Assembly: GCA_024760905.1 (NCBI GenBank)
Contig: CM045750.1
Span: forward strand, 11,916,419 to 11,980,418
Reading direction: 5' to 3'
Source: Plotosus lineatus
Taxonomy: Eukaryota > Chordata > Actinopteri > Siluriformes > Plotosidae
DNA: 64,000 bases
Shown here: positions 11,304-23,775 of the stretch, one piece after another
Layout: each line of letters opens with the position of its first letter
Numbering within the stretch: position 1 is the stretch's first letter
Made by a program: the position numbers and the translations under genes
The notes under the pieces: generated by a model
Told to the model about the DNA's origin: nothing
The model's database searches: none
The model's input: the letters and a program-made list of their open reading frames with translations, nothing else

Positions 11304-12028
11304 ATTTTCAATTGGTCAAAGAAATTGGTGATTTTATTGCTACAGATGATTTATAACATTAAACAGGATAAAGCTTATACAGTAAATACATGTGAAGAAA
11401 TGGAGTGGACTGTGGGAGGAAACCAGAGTACCCTGAGGAAACACATACAAGCATGGGGAGGACGTAAAAACCCAACACAGAAACACCCTTGCTCAGGAAT
11501 TGTACCCAGAGCCTTCATACATAAACCAGAAGGCCAGAAAGTCATTTTAATGTGTTTAACAGGCGACCGTTAGAATGTCATGATATGACCTGATTTTTTT
11601 TTTTTTTTTTTTTCCTTGCATGTCAGTTTAGTTTCAGTGTTTTAAAATGAATAAATAAATAAATAAATACCTCAGGCCAAAAATGATACAGATATATTTT
11701 TTAATTTCTGTAAAAATTACAGCATTTTATTGAAAAGTAATCCTGAATATAAAAGTGTCAAAGTCAATAACAAATCTGACACTAACATTATAGATTCCAT
11801 GAGCCGGACCACAAAAATCCAATTACTGGACCAACAACACATCAATCACAGCATTTAACATTTATTGGAAAAGTATACATATTCTGAATACACAAAGGCC
11901 ATAACCTGTATCACCTACCAAAGCAGCCCAAATTTTGGTTTCACCATGAATGCATACAGCTCCTCGCATAAGTATTTCGAGTCCCTGAAATGAACCTAAC
12001 TGAGATCTGACACTAAATAGATTTTAAA

Positions 12029-12029
<1 letters not shown>
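11304..12029. other. Intergenic with S2 fragments
   Basis: About 11400-11540 resembles the middle of S2 (GGAGGAAACCAGAGTACCC). A poly(T) run and an AAAT repeat follow near 11590-11670. No gene was seen. Confidence 0.5.

Positions 12030-12061
<32 letters not shown>
12030..12061. repeat. (CA)n microsatellite
   Basis: About 16 CA units. Confidence 0.95.
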
Positions 12062-12066
<5 letters not shown>

Positions 12067-12235
12067 CAGTCACACAGCCAATTAGCCTAATGTGCATTTT
12101 GTGGAGGAAACCAGAGGACCCAGAGAAATCCACAAAAGCATGGGGACGACATGTAAACACCACACAGAAACGCTCTTGCTAAGCATGGGATTTGAACCCG
12201 GAACCTTCTTGCTGTGAGGCGGCCTAACCACTGAT
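12062..12235 (-). repeat. SINE S2 fragment
   Basis: Minus-strand S2 head half with GGATTTGAACCCGGAACC and CTTGCTGTGAGGCGG. Confidence 0.65.
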
Positions 12236-12405
12236 GGCTCTGTTCTTCGAATTTGAAGATTGTGAAGAGTTATTTCTCCTCGCCTGTGCTGAGTATTTTT
12301 GTATAGCGAGAGACAGTTCGCACTGGCTGATCCCCACTCTCCAGGCCCTAGGTCCCTTCCACGGTGGCTCAGTTGGCTGAGACAGCTGTGGTGGTTCCTA
12401 GACTG

Positions 12406-12620
12406 ACAGAAACACGCTGACGGCTTTGCAGCCTACTCTTTTTACGAAAGTCAGCAATGGTTCTTTTACATGCCTCTCACCATAGACAGTGAGAGACATG
12501 GCCCGCCTTTGATAACCCAGTTAGCTGCACTGGGGGGACAGTGACAACCCTATGGGGACTCGAACCCGCAACCTTAGGATCAGCAATCCTGCGCCCTATC
12601 CACTAGACCACCACTGCCCG
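12406..12620 (-). repeat. SINE S1 copy
   Basis: Core and head on the minus strand with B-box complement GGGACTCGAACCCGCAACC. It ends with the head complement CCACTAGACCACCACTGCC. Confidence 0.8.
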
Positions 12621-14221
12621 GCCTAACCACTACACCACTATGATTGTGATTATATCCTGAATTTGATGCTCTTTTGCCCCCTAGTGGCATCACAGAGATA
12701 CATTTCTGTTTGTTTTTGCTTCAAGTTCAGCCACAATCCACAAGATGAGTATAATATTAAATATTTTAATATGGCATCTTGATTTAGTGAACCCTTTGGT
12801 GCTCTGCACTTCTACCCTAATGTCTAATTTTGACCTACTGAAACAAAACCACACAACCTGTGAAAAGAAAAGCAGCACATACAGATCCAGCATGAAGTCA
12901 AGATTGGAATCTCACAGGTCTAAGTCAATAAACAGTAAAATAAAATAATCCTGACATGACCTCATGACCTCTCACCCAGAGCCAGAATGAGAAACCCTGC
13001 ATCAATTCATTTTATACTCTTAAAACACTTACACCTGACTAAATAAACAAGTTGAAAAAATAAAATCTTATTTGAATTTAAGGTTAAAGCTCTTATTTAA
13101 CTTCTATAGTTCCCTGAATTAATAAACAAACTCAGTATTGCATATTTTACACACAGATAAAATCCTTCTGCAAACAAAGCTTGCAAATACATTTCCTCAG
13201 AAATGCCAAGTAACCCAAAAAAAAAAAAAAATCTCTCACACATTTCAAATACAAAAACAATGTTAAAGAATCTCGAACTATGATCTTCACACATGATGGT
13301 GCAGAATAGGCGGTGCTGAGGCGTGATGGAGGAGCAACTACAACTTGAATCCCTCGATGTTGAAGAAGTGGACGGGTGGTTTCAGTAAGATGGAGTCCTG
13401 GCACACACAGCTGGAAGATCATTGGAAGTGCTGGGAGAAATGTTTCCTCAGGTGCTCTTATCGCGTGGTCATGTCAGATGGCACAAAGTTCCCCTGACCC
13501 CACCCGTGGTGGGGTTTTTTGGTTCTACCATAAAACACAAGTGTCCACTCATGCATCCCGAACTCTTGAAGCTGTTAAGGTTGCTATTCAGATTGTTGCT
13601 GTTCCACCCGGAATGAACCTTCACGCCATGGCAGCCTCCAGGAATCACGTCCAAGAGCGTATAGACGACACAACATTTCGACGATCATCTTTAAATCAAG
13701 ATGAATAAAAACTTATTGAATGAAGTTTCATCTCATTTTACGTACATTAGAAATGTGGGAGGTTTTATTGGGTCACTCTGCAAATCATAACTTTAAGTTC
13801 CCTTAATAAGTTTATTTATATCGACCTTCTCAGCATTTGTTTTTGTACATTCCTGTACATTTTATCTTCAATATCTTCTGAAATATATAAAGTGCAAGAA
13901 GTAGCACAGGTTTAAAATAAACTGTTCCCAACTCTGAAATATAATCAGGTAACTCAAGAGTGGTGAGAGCGTTTCTTTTTTTTTTCTTTTCTCTTTTTTA
14001 GGCAACAGGTGTGTTGTCTGTTTCTTGAGTTCCCTCTTCTGGTAAGAGACTCTCGGTTTCACTGGTATTTTCCAACGCAAAGAATCGAAGAATGCTGAAA
14101 AAAAGGTGAAGTGAAAAATTAGTGAAACTTACAATATCAAATTAAAAGCAGGCTTTTATTATTATTATTATTAAACATGTTATTTCTATTCGTTTTATTT
14201 TAAATGGTTAAATATTTCACA
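12621..14221. other. Intergenic, no supported gene
   Basis: The longest frame is a 110-codon plus-strand ORF at 13376-13708 with no recognised domain. The opposite strand also has an unbroken 61-codon frame. The block 13290-13700 is richer in GC than its surroundings and could be an old element fragment, but I could not name it. Confidence 0.4.
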
Positions 14222-14563
14222 AATCATTCATTCATGTTCTAAATCGCTTAATTCTAATTAGGCTCACAGGGACGCTGGAGCCCTTTTCAGCCTACTCTGG
14301 GAGACTCTGGCAGAGTACACCCTCGACAGCTTGCCAGGCCATCGCAGGGCGGAAACACACTGATGCAGCTTTGCAGCTACTCTGGTTGAAAGTCAGCAAT
14401 GGTTCTTTCACAGCCTCACACCATAGACCGTGAGAGACATGGCCGGCCTTTGATAACCCAGTTAGCTGCACTGGGTGGACAGTGACAACCCGTGGAGAGT
14501 GGGGCTTGAACCCCCAACCTTAGGATGAGTGATCCAGCACCTTTACCACCAGGCTACCACTGT
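14222..14563 (-). repeat. SINE S1 copy
   Basis: Near-complete minus-strand copy from the TTCTAATTAGG tail to the head complement at 14563. Confidence 0.8.
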
Positions 14564-14565
14564 TC

Positions 14566-14815
14566 TCACCAGGCCATCGCAGGGCTAACACTCACACAAC
14601 CATTCACGCTCACACTCACGCCTAGGAGAGATTTGGAATAGCCAATTAGCTTACTGTGCTACACACTACTGTGTGTTTTGTCTATTGGCGGAAACTGGAG
14701 TACCCGGAGGAAACCCACACAAGCACGAGGAGGACACGCAAACCACACACACAGAAACCTCCAAGCTGGGAATCAAACCCAGGCCTTCTTGCTGTGAGGC
14801 ACTACACCAAATCAA
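14566..14815 (-). repeat. SINE S2 copy
   Basis: Minus-strand copy adjoining an S1 copy. It shows ACTGGAGTACCCGGAGGAAACC and the head segment GGGAATCAAACCCAGGCC. Confidence 0.7.
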
Positions 14816-15104
14816 ACAGCTTAACTCAACCTCATGCAACATGCTTCAAGTACAACCAGCGGTGCACTCAGAGAGTGTAAGGTACCTTCACCAGGCACAA
14901 ATGAATTATTATAACTCAACGTAGCAACATGGCTGTAACGGAATGTCTCCCCCTAGTGTACATGAACCTTCAAATCATTCATTCCACTTTATTTTATCAG
15001 GGTTACAGGGAGGCTGAAGTCCATCTCAGCCAACTCTGGGCAAAATTGCAGTACATTCTGAACAGTTCACCAGTCCAATTCAGGATTAATACACACACAA
15101 CCAG

Positions 15105-15430
15105 CCATAGGGGCAGCCAGGGTCTAATGGTAGGAGAGGCAGCTTTGGGACTGAGCGGTTGGTTTGATTCTCGAGCAGGCAGGAGAGCTGTGTTTTGTGG
15201 CAGAGTAAGTGAGCAGCACTTTTCATACCCCCACCACCACCACCACCACCACCACCACCACCACCCTTCACATTTATGGCTAGGGTGCCCTTGAGTGGGG
15301 AGCCTCATCCCCACCTACTCTCCAGACACTGCAATATGTGCGAAGTGTCTTTGTGCTCACTGTTTATGTGTGTGCTCACATTGGATGGGTAGAATACAGA
15401 AGTCAAAATTTCCCTTGCAGAGTTCATATG
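15105..15430 (+). repeat. tRNA-derived SINE (family S3) with internal (CCA)n
   Basis: GGGGCAGCCAGGGTCTAATGG and GGTTTGATTCTCGAGC resemble A- and B-box regions. The unit then runs through a (CCA)n expansion (about 15229-15264) to TTGGATGGGTAGAATACAGA, a tail type common in teleost SINEs. The His-rich and Gly/Trp-rich ORFs here come from the triplet repeat. Confidence 0.65.
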
Positions 15431-15639
15431 GTATTAAAAATAAATAAATAAAAATAAAAACCACATTGGGTAATTTTTAATCAGCCTAATGTACACGTAT
15501 GTGGTCTGTGGGGGGAAACCTACGCAAACACAGGAAGAATATGAAAACTCCACACAGAAACTCCCTTGTCAAGCCTGGGACTCGAACATGAACAATAGAT
15601 ATATTGGTATATGGTATAAAATGGCATCTTGAGGAATTT

Positions 15640-15830
15640 GCATTTGTAGTGGTGACTCAATGGTTTTTGTCTGGCTCACAGGTCCAAAGGTCAAGTGTTC
15701 CATCCCAATACCACCAAGCTGCCACTGTTCAGCCCTTGAGCAAGGCTTTTAACCCTCGACTGCTCAGTTATATAAAATGATAAATGTAAGTCACTCTGGA
15801 TAAGGGTGTCTGCTAAGTGCCATAAAATGT
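15640..15830 (+). repeat. tRNA-derived SINE (HE1-like tail)
   Basis: GTGGTGACTCAATGG head, CACCAAGCTGCCACTGTT middle and a GTAAGTCACTCTGGATAAGG / TGTCTGCTAAGTGCC tail. This tail is shared by HE1-type SINEs of fishes. Confidence 0.6.
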
Positions 15831-16849
15831 TTGTTTATATAATAATATTTTTGTTTTTCAGCATGATCCCTTGTCTGGATCACCCAAAATTTAATGCTTT
15901 GTTACCTGTACCCATCCTACTCTCCAAAAATAGTCACAAACCATATATGACTCTGAGCTATGCAGCACACAAACAAACAAACCAACAAACAAACAAACAA
16001 ACTATATAACACATGTGAAATCTCTACCGCCTGGTGAAGGTAATAATAAGTCTCGGCCTTCATACAGATCTGCCCATTGGTTGTGAGCCAAATCTAGTAA
16101 TTATTATAAATGTTCTTTAAAGTGTACCTCTGGTGAATTTATATTATTAGCTCTTTAAAATGATCACGCATGACATCAGTGGGTCCATCAGGCAACATCA
16201 GTCCACACTTCTTGTTAAGTGCGCACGAGTGTTGCCACATTACTACTCCTACTTACTAGTAGTCATACACAGCGACATTCCTTCTTCATTGGCTGTTACA
16301 GTCCAGGTAGTGACGCTAATTCACTGTTCCAGTCCTATTGGCTGGGCCGTGTGCAGCAGTCACCAGTCTATCATAATACGTTATTGGCCGGTTCTGAACT
16401 GTGTTGCCAGGAAAATGGCGGATTGAAAAGCAAAAAGCTGCACGAACAAGTGCAGAAATAGCAGAAACATAACATGACATCGGCACAGGCTGTAGCCTGA
16501 AATGTTTTTCGTCCAGACACAATTTCGTATTTTGTGAAATCCACTTCTTTTAGCCATTTTTTATTACCACTAGAAATATAAAATTATAAATCTGGACTGT
16601 TTGCAAGCTGTCACTCTCACGATATAGAATCAGGCATGTGATTTGACCAAACCCAAAAAGACTGAAAATTGCCAGGGGTCTGGGGCGGAGCCATGGTGGG
16701 GGGACAGGGCGGGGGCAAAGTCCCCCGAGCTCCTGGATTTTCAGCATTTTGTCATGCAAAAATAACATTACACAAAACAGCAGTAAAGAATATTTCCTAT
16801 TGATAAAGACAATATACACTGTATATAAAACTGGAGGAAATCCTTCCCC
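15831..16849. other. Intergenic, no gene seen
   Basis: Contains a CAAA repeat near 15968-16004. No coding or element signature is strong enough to call. Confidence 0.5.
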
Positions 16850-17430
16850 ATTTGTTGCTATTGTGGTAGAACATGAAACTTACACTGCCTGGCTGAAAGA
16901 AAAACAGGTCCACACACTAATATAAATGGACCTCCTTTAGCCTTGATCACAGCATGTAATTTCTATGGCATTGTTTCCGGTCGAGGCTCAGCAACATTAA
17001 TGCAGCATTAAAACAAATCAGCTGATAAGCTGAATGTACTGAATGAGGAGGTCATTACATCAACGGATTTTTTCTGTCCTGATGGCACGGATATAAAATG
17101 GGGACTCAAATAATGAAACAATAGTTCAGGGAGCATGAGGAACCATTGTCACATATGTGATACCATATATGGCACCACAGAGTTCTGACGTTAATCCTAT
17201 TTAAAGTTTTTGGGATGTGTTGGAGAAGAATTTACAGAGTGGCTCAGTTTTTTTCTTCATCAATTCAAGATGTTATTGGGAAATGAACTCCACACTGGAT
17301 GGAAATAAATGTGATGTTGCCTAACTTTGTTGGAACAATGCAATGATGATTCCCTTCTGTAATTAAGGCTAAAGGCAGATCACCAACATATGGGAGTGCA
17401 TGACCTATATGATGGTGCCGTGTATATTAT
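16850..17430. mobile_element. Tc1/mariner-type transposon remnant
   Basis: Decayed sequence with TGGACCTCCTTTAGCCTTGA near 16928. Around 17205-17224 a stretch reads like the 'PIxxLWDVLE' region of Tc1-type transposases (TTTTTGGGATGTGTTGGAGA). The frames are broken and the termini are not clearly defined. Confidence 0.5.
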
Positions 17431-17772
17431 AATACTAAAATAACCATAATCTGTCATGAGCATACACACAGTCATGCGTATAGTGACATATGTATAACAC
17501 GTTACCAGCAAAGGCTGTAGTAATATGATAAAGAAGGCGTTATGAAGAAATCCAAAACCAACATGCTAATTTCAGTTATAAGGAAGCAAAAAATGTAGAA
17601 ATCCACAAAGCTTTTTTGCATTTTTCCTTCACCCCCACTCTGTATTTCATTATTTTTCATCCTCTTTGTTGGCCATTACATTATACAGTTCCAGGCAAAA
17701 GTTTAGACACACAATGAAAAATAAAAGACGTAATAAGGCGAGTCCAATATTTAGTCTGGACCTGCAAATTAT

Positions 17773-18116
17773 CATTCATCGTTTATTTTCTGTAACCGCT
17801 TAATCCTAATTAGGGTCATGGGCAGGCTGGCGCCCACCCCAGCCGACTCCGGGCGAGGGCAGAGTACACCCTGGACAGCTTGCCAGGCCATCGCAGGGCG
17901 AAAACACTCTGATGGCTTTGCAGCTACTCTTGTCGAAAGTCAGCAAGGGTTCTTTGGTTCACCATAGACAGTGAGAGACATGGCCGGCCTTTGATAACCC
18001 AGTTAGCTGCACTGGAGGGGGGGAGACAGTGACAACCCGTGGAGAGTGGGGCTTGGACACCCAACCTTGGGATCAGTGATCCAGCACCTTTATCACTCGG
18101 CTTTATCACTAGGCTG
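17773..18116 (-). repeat. SINE S1 copy
   Basis: Minus-strand copy with an intact CCTAATTAGGGTCATGGGCAG tail and core; the head is slightly rearranged. Confidence 0.8.
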
Positions 18117-18224
18117 ACTTGATGAACAAAAGATGGTTTGGATTTTTGTCCAATGTCTCTGCCACCACAGGTACCGAAAAAGTCTGCAGGGTCACCAATA
18201 ATGAACAGATTTAATGAAACGACG

Positions 18225-18560
18225 GTAAGGTAAAAGGGGCTTCTTACAACTGAGCCATGGCGGCTGGCTCATCAGGCCAATGCTGTGTATATATTTATAA
18301 ACATATAAAAATATGTTTCCATAGCGTGAAGCGACTAGGAGTACCACTCCTCCTGGATGGGACGCTAGTCCATCACAGGTTACCGTCCCAGTATATTTTT
18401 TACTGGTACCCATTTATACTGCTGGGTGAACTGAGGCACACTTGTGGTTAAGACCTTGCCAGGGATCGTAGCACAGTGGAGGTCTAACTGGAATTTGAAC
18501 ACACAACCTCCCGATCATAAGCCCAGCACCCTAACCCCTACGCCAACGGCCCCACTGGTA
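18225..18560 (-). repeat. tRNA-derived SINE (family S4)
   Basis: Read on the minus strand it has the head CGTTGGCGTAGGGGTTAGG, then ATGATCGGGAGGTTGTG and GTATAAATGGGTACCAGTA. An AT-rich interruption sits near 18285-18312. It shares this organisation with 18964-19245. Confidence 0.7.
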
Positions 18561-18963
18561 ATGAAACTAAAACTTAAAATAATAGAGGCTCATACACCAC
18601 CACTCAGACTTGTACAGAATAAAAAACACAATTTAAGTCAGGTGGGCAAACTTCCAGATTTTTCCAGCAAAACAACATCAAACAGAAACACAGAATATGA
18701 ACTCATTAAACGGATAATTAAACTAAGAGGTCAGATGATACAAATGAAAGCGAAAATCAGAAAATGAAAGGCGGTGAGGGGACCTTTCCTCCTTACACTC
18801 CAGTCAGGAAATGCAGGGTGGCGTTATTTATTTATTTGTGTACTTATTTCCTCAATGGCTAAAGCTGAGTAAGCCCTTGAAGGAGCCGCGCTACTCTTAG
18901 AAACACCAGCTTCGGACACCTATTAGTAGGGATATTTATCAGGAGCCTGATTTGAAGCGTGGT

Positions 18964-19245
18964 GCCGGTGGCATAGTGGTTAGGGTTCTACGCTCATGAT
19001 CGGGAGGTTGTGAGTTCGAATCCCACTGAGACCCTCACTGTGCTAAGACCCCTGGGCAAGGTCTCAACCACAAGTGTGTCTCTGTTCACCCAGCAGTATA
19101 AATGGGTACCAGTAAAAATATATTGGGAAGGTAACCTGTGATGGACTAGCGTCCCATCCAGGGGGAGTTGAACTCCTCGTCGCGTCACGCTACGGAAACC
19201 AGGGATAAGCACCGGCCTGATGAGCCACAAGGCTCGGGTGTAAAA
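18964..19245 (+). repeat. tRNA-derived SINE (family S4), second copy
   Basis: Plus-strand copy: GCCGGTGGCATAGTGGTTAGG head and GTGAGTTCGAATCCC B box, followed by GTATAAATGGGTACCAGTAA. It is about 400 bp from the inverted copy at 18225-18560. Confidence 0.75.
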
Positions 19246-19735
19246 ACCCAACAGACTTACCTATCTGATTCGAAGCAGTGAATAAATCTGTATACTAATA
19301 ACTGAAAATTGTTTATACAAACTAGTTACAATTATCCGACATCTGATACATCAGCAGGCCTTTAACGGCACCTTTTTAAAATGCCAAACAATAAGGACCC
19401 TACTTGGTGTAACGGTACATTTTGTCCTGAAAAAGTGCTCAGTTGCGCTCTAGCGGCAGCCGGCTGAAAAAAAAACAACAAGACTGGCATTTGTTTACAT
19501 TTGTATGACTGAGGGTTTCACTCTAGCGCAGCCAGTTGAAATAAAACAAGAACACAGGCATATGTTCATGTTTGTATGGGAATTGTGTGTGTGTGCATCA
19601 GAGGTCTATTATTTTGTGTTGGGGCTTCTTTTTATTCTGATATTATCATTTTCTAATTTATTACTATAATTGTTGTGCATAGTCTTGTTGTTTTTTTTTT
19701 AGTCTTCTGCTATTTTTGGTAAGTAATATGTACAC

Positions 19736-20066
19736 CAGGGATCACCAACGTGGTACCATTGGGCACTAGGTAGCCTGCAAGGACGATATTAGTTGCCCGC
19801 AGACCTGTTCACTGCTATTTTTAAGACAGGCCCACGGCTCTATAGCGCCACTCTCCATTGAGTTGCATCTCATTTTTTTTTTTATATATTTTAAAATCAA
19901 ATCAATATCTTCACATAGATGAATATAATTAATTATTAATAATCACATAATTAAATGTAAATTGAGCAAATTTGTAATTCCAGAGGTGTGTATCGACCTG
20001 GTAGCCCTTTGCAATAATTGGTACACAAGAAGTAGCTCTCAGTTTCAAAAAGGTTGGTGACCCCTG
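19736..20066. mobile_element. Short non-autonomous hAT element (second family)
   Basis: The left terminus CAGGGATCACCAACGTGG and the right terminus AGGTTGGTGACCCCTG are inverted repeats. A perfect 8-bp target duplication, ATGTACAC, flanks it (19728-19735 and 20067-20074). Length is 331 bp with no coding capacity. Confidence 0.9.
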
Positions 20067-20341
20067 ATGTACACCATTTCTTTATTCTTTTACTCTAAAT
20101 TTAATTTTAATTTAATTTAAATGTATTTGTGGGAAGGTCCTGATACAGCAGCAAAATTGATTTTCCAGCACCTGCTTCGTCCCGAAGGTGTTGGATAATT
20201 GGAACCAGTCTGTATGAGGAAGTTCATTCTTTCAAAGGCACGTCAAATGAAAACAGCAGGGTTTTTCACTGAGAAAGTCGAATACGTTTACTCAACATGT
20301 TAAAATGAATAACAAAAATCCCTCATTCAGTGCAAAACAAT

Positions 20342-20583
20342 GTCTGTCTTCCTTTCGGCATTTTCCCTTTTACTCGGGAGTCGCCACAGCGAATCATCTG
20401 ATTCGCACGTTTGATTTGGCAGAGGGTTTTACGTCGGATGCCCTTCCTGTCACAACCCTTTTTTTTTTAGCAAGGGACAGAAACACGCCGACGAAAGTCA
20501 GCAATGGTTCTTTTACATGCCTCACACCATAGACAGTGAGAGACATGGCCCGCCTTTGATAACCCAGTTAGCTGCACTGGGGG
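20342..20583 (-). repeat. SINE S1 insertion, 5'-truncated, with 17-bp target duplication
   Basis: On the minus strand the S1 core runs into the RTE-derived tail (CAGGAAGGGCATCCGACGTA, then GAATCATCTGA-type flank and GGCGACTCCCGAG). The insertion is bounded by a perfect 17-bp repeat, ATTCAGTGCAAAACAAT (20325-20341 and 20584-20600). The head is missing. This copy defines the 3' end of S1 unambiguously. Confidence 0.9.
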
Positions 20584-20600
20584 ATTCAGTGCAAAACAAT

Positions 20601-21300
20601 CAGTTTCAGAAATCATGTTTTTGAAAGTTTAAATTCTTTCATTTTTCTATATTTTTTCATAAATGTGATATAAAAGAAAAAAATTTTGTTTGTCACACAA
20701 GTCCGAAAACTTCATATGGAGAACCCAAAACCAAATGAATGAAAAACATTACACTTGACTATTTATTTATTGAGATGAGACTTTAAACTTAGATCCTTCT
20801 TCCGTAAATGAAACAATGTGCCCACTTACACCTGATTGGTTATCCCATCGATTACTTAACTTTAATTTCACTGTCAAATTGCCTGCTAATACTAGAGGGT
20901 CACATACTTCACAGATATGTAATACTGGATCATTTTCCTAATAAATACATAAGTATAAATCATATTTATTTTCTCATTCGTTTAACCAGCTACTCTTTAT
21001 CTAATTATGTTTTAATGTAGAAAACTCAAGGAGTTTTAAAATGTTTGTGTATCACAATCGTGTTGAATTCCCTAATTTGATTGGTCTGAAGTTTGAAAAT
21101 ATTATACTTGCAGCATAGTTCTGAAAAAATCCAGCTGTGAAATAACATATATATTTATATCAATACCCACTTTCTATAGTCACATCTCATTCACAGGTGC
21201 TGTGGCAGATGATCTGCATAACCACTTGCTAATAACAAGGTTTTAAAAACATGGTTTCAAAGAAAACTATAATAATCTTATACAAGTTTATAAAGTTTTA
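20601..21300. other. Intergenic, no gene seen
   Basis: AT-rich, with no recognised element. Confidence 0.5.
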
Positions 21301-21332
21301 TTTTCATTAGAATGTTTTCCCCTCAATCCTGG

Positions 21333-21468
21333 AAGGAGTCTTCAGTGTCAGCATTGTGTACCAGTTCTGGAAAAACTTTCAAAACAGAGCCCTTTGCCCT
21401 CTCCAGCTTATTGACTATATGACCTAGTAGAAAGTGCAAAGTTCTTAAAGCTACAGTATTTTTATAGC
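21333..21468 (-). other. Unassigned open frame before a poly(A) signal
   Basis: A minus-strand frame running through HFLLGHIVNKLERAKG to a stop near 21333. AATAAA-type sequence follows at about 21300-21312. It lies about 2 kb downstream of the SLC46A3-like exons. It could be part of that gene's 3' end, but its phase does not fit the last identified donor (which ends in phase 2). It may be chance. Low confidence. Confidence 0.25.
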
Positions 21469-21734
21469 ATAAGCGTCTATCACGAACTAATCACTGTTTG
21501 AGGTACCGCCCTCTGCCCTCTTCCCGCCGATACTGTTCTTATTGTTAGCGCAGTAACCCAATAATTTAAAATAAATGTCTCTTTTATACCATGAAATTGA
21601 GAATTTGATTGGGAGAACAGGCCGATTAATGTTGAATAGACAGAAGTGTTTTTATCTGTCTGCTCCAAGCCTGTGTCTGCTGTGCAGTAAGAGTGCATAC
21701 ATCAGCATGTAAAGAATATAAATTCAAAAGGCAC

Positions 21735-22620
21735 TTGTTAAGGTGGTAAATGACCTACTGATGGCCTCCAGCCATGGCTGTGTATCCTTGCTTGACTTAC
21801 TTGACCTTAATGCAGCACTTTGACACTACTGATCATACGATTCTTCTTGACAGGTTTGAAAATGTTGTTGGGAGTTAAGGCAACAGTCCTCTCCTGGTTT
21901 AAATCTTATTTAACTGACCGTTATCAGTTAGTAGATCTAAATGGTGAGTTCTTTGTACATTCTAATCTTAAGTTTGGTGTTCCGCAAGGTTCTGCCCTAG
22001 GCCTGTTTCTTTTCTCTCTTTATACATGCTCCATTTGGGTAATATTATTCCTGATCACAGTAATGCTTTCATTGCTATGCTGATGATACACAGTCATATA
22101 TTTCAGCAAACCCAGATGAGGGACACCAACGTAATAAAGTTGAGAAATATCTGAAGGACATGAGACACTGAATGCTTATTAACTTCCTGATAAGACAGAA
22201 GTATTTGTACTCAGAACCCAGGCAGCTCGAAATAACTTTCTGATTATGTAGCAAGTTTTGATGGTGTTTTAGTCTCATCATGTATGTATATCAGTAAAGG
22301 ACCTTGGAGTGATTATTGATCCTGGTCTTTCATTTGAAGCTCATGTAAATAATATTACGTGGGTAACGTTCTTTCATCTCAGGAATGTTGCTAAGAAATA
22401 TGATGCCAGAACATGATGCAGGAAAAACCTGTTCATGCTTTTGTTGCTTCCAGATTAGGTTATTGTAATGCATTCCTGTCTGGTTGCTCTAATAGGTGCA
22501 TAAACAAGCTGCAGTTAGTCCAGAATGCAACAGAAAGAGTCCATACTAGAACCAGAAGACACAAGCATACCACTTCGATATTATTTACACTACACTGGCA
22601 ATAAAGTCTTCCATTTCCAT
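21735..22620 (+). pseudogene. L2/CR1-type LINE reverse-transcriptase fragment
   Basis: A decayed RT with recognisable pieces across broken frames: VVNDLLMAS, SWFKSYLTDRYQ, FGVPQGSALG, a YADD-type box around 22075-22090 (GCTGATGATAC), KDLGVIIDPGLSFEAHV, VASRLGYCNAFLSG and KLQLVQNATER. Many stops and indels. The order of motifs matches the C-terminal half of a fish L2-type ORF2. Not functional. Confidence 0.85.
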
Positions 22621-22645
22621 TACCCTATTATGAGTGTACCTAACA

Positions 22646-22649
<4 letters not shown>

Positions 22650-22690
<41 letters not shown>
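22650..22690. repeat. (CT)n microsatellite
   Basis: About 20 CT units just after the LINE fragment. Confidence 0.95.
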
Positions 22691-22694
<4 letters not shown>

Positions 22695-23375
22695 GTCTTC
22701 TTATTCTTCTTATAATAATTCACTATTCTGAATAATAATATTTCTATTCAGTTATATATATTGCTAGAGTTGTATTTTTAATACCATATGCTATATTCCT
22801 GTTGTTTTTGTGGGTACAGTCGGGTGAAGTGGATGTTGTCTGTTGGTTATAAATTCTGAATGTGTATTATATGGCTCACGTGGATTGATTATTACCATTT
22901 GGATGTAGATATGCTTTGGGCCTATAATATAGCACAGTGTACTTATGTTATTAAACATTTACAAAATATGCATGTCGAGGTTGTTGTCGTACTTTAATGT
23001 ATCTGTAGATTTTATTGTGATTACTCATTTTACAGGCCATATTTCCTTCTGTAGGGTAGATCGATGTGGCTAGTCATTAGAAGTGTGGTGATGACCTATC
23101 ATCAGTTTAGTTCATCACAACAGCCTTACAATGATTATGTAGGATGCACAAGAAGCACATTCATGTTCGCTTTGCAAATACGACACAGACATATACCTCA
23201 CAGACATATACCTCCCAATGAAGATCAGGTGACCGGAATGAGCCAGTTTGGGAGTACCAGGTTTCACTCGTGTACTCCAAGATGACTACTTCCTCCATTC
23301 ACCCAGAACACATGTTAACATTGTGTCTGAAGGAGGCATCTGAACAGTATAGAAACCACATAACCCCATGCTTAC
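22691..23375. other. Probable 3' region of the SLC46A3-like gene
   Basis: No element was recognised. On the minus strand it follows the last identified coding exon, so it is either an intron before a small terminal exon or, if the TAA at 23374-23372 is used, 3' UTR. Confidence 0.35.
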
Positions 23376-23723
23376 CCCAGCAGACTCATGGGAATGAGGC
23401 ACAAACCACCGGCAAGGAGGAAGGAGAATCCAGGGAACCAGGACACTGTGGCGGCATAGATGCTGTTAAAAGATGCACTTGCCGCCATAGTTGTTAGGTT
23501 ATCGATGGCAGTCACACAGGCAAAGAGTGCACCTTAAACAATCAGAGGAAAAGAAATATTAATCCCTCATTGTGATCAGTGCAGATTATTTAAAAGATTA
23601 CTTCTTAAATGTACTAATGCCAGTGATGCAAATGGATCCGGTCCTGAGGGCATTGTACACTAACACAGACTGAAACACACAACTTGTAGCAAACTGTGTC
23701 ACAGAGCTTTATACAGTATATAT

Positions 23724-23775
<52 letters not shown>

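Noticed and set aside
13376..13708. 110-codon ORF in a GC-richer island
   Set aside because: No recognised domain and no splice context; the opposite strand is also open. Recorded only as an unexplained stretch.
15003..15314. Gly/Trp-rich ORF on the minus strand and His-rich ORF on the plus strand
   Set aside because: Products of the (CCA)n repeat inside SINE S3.
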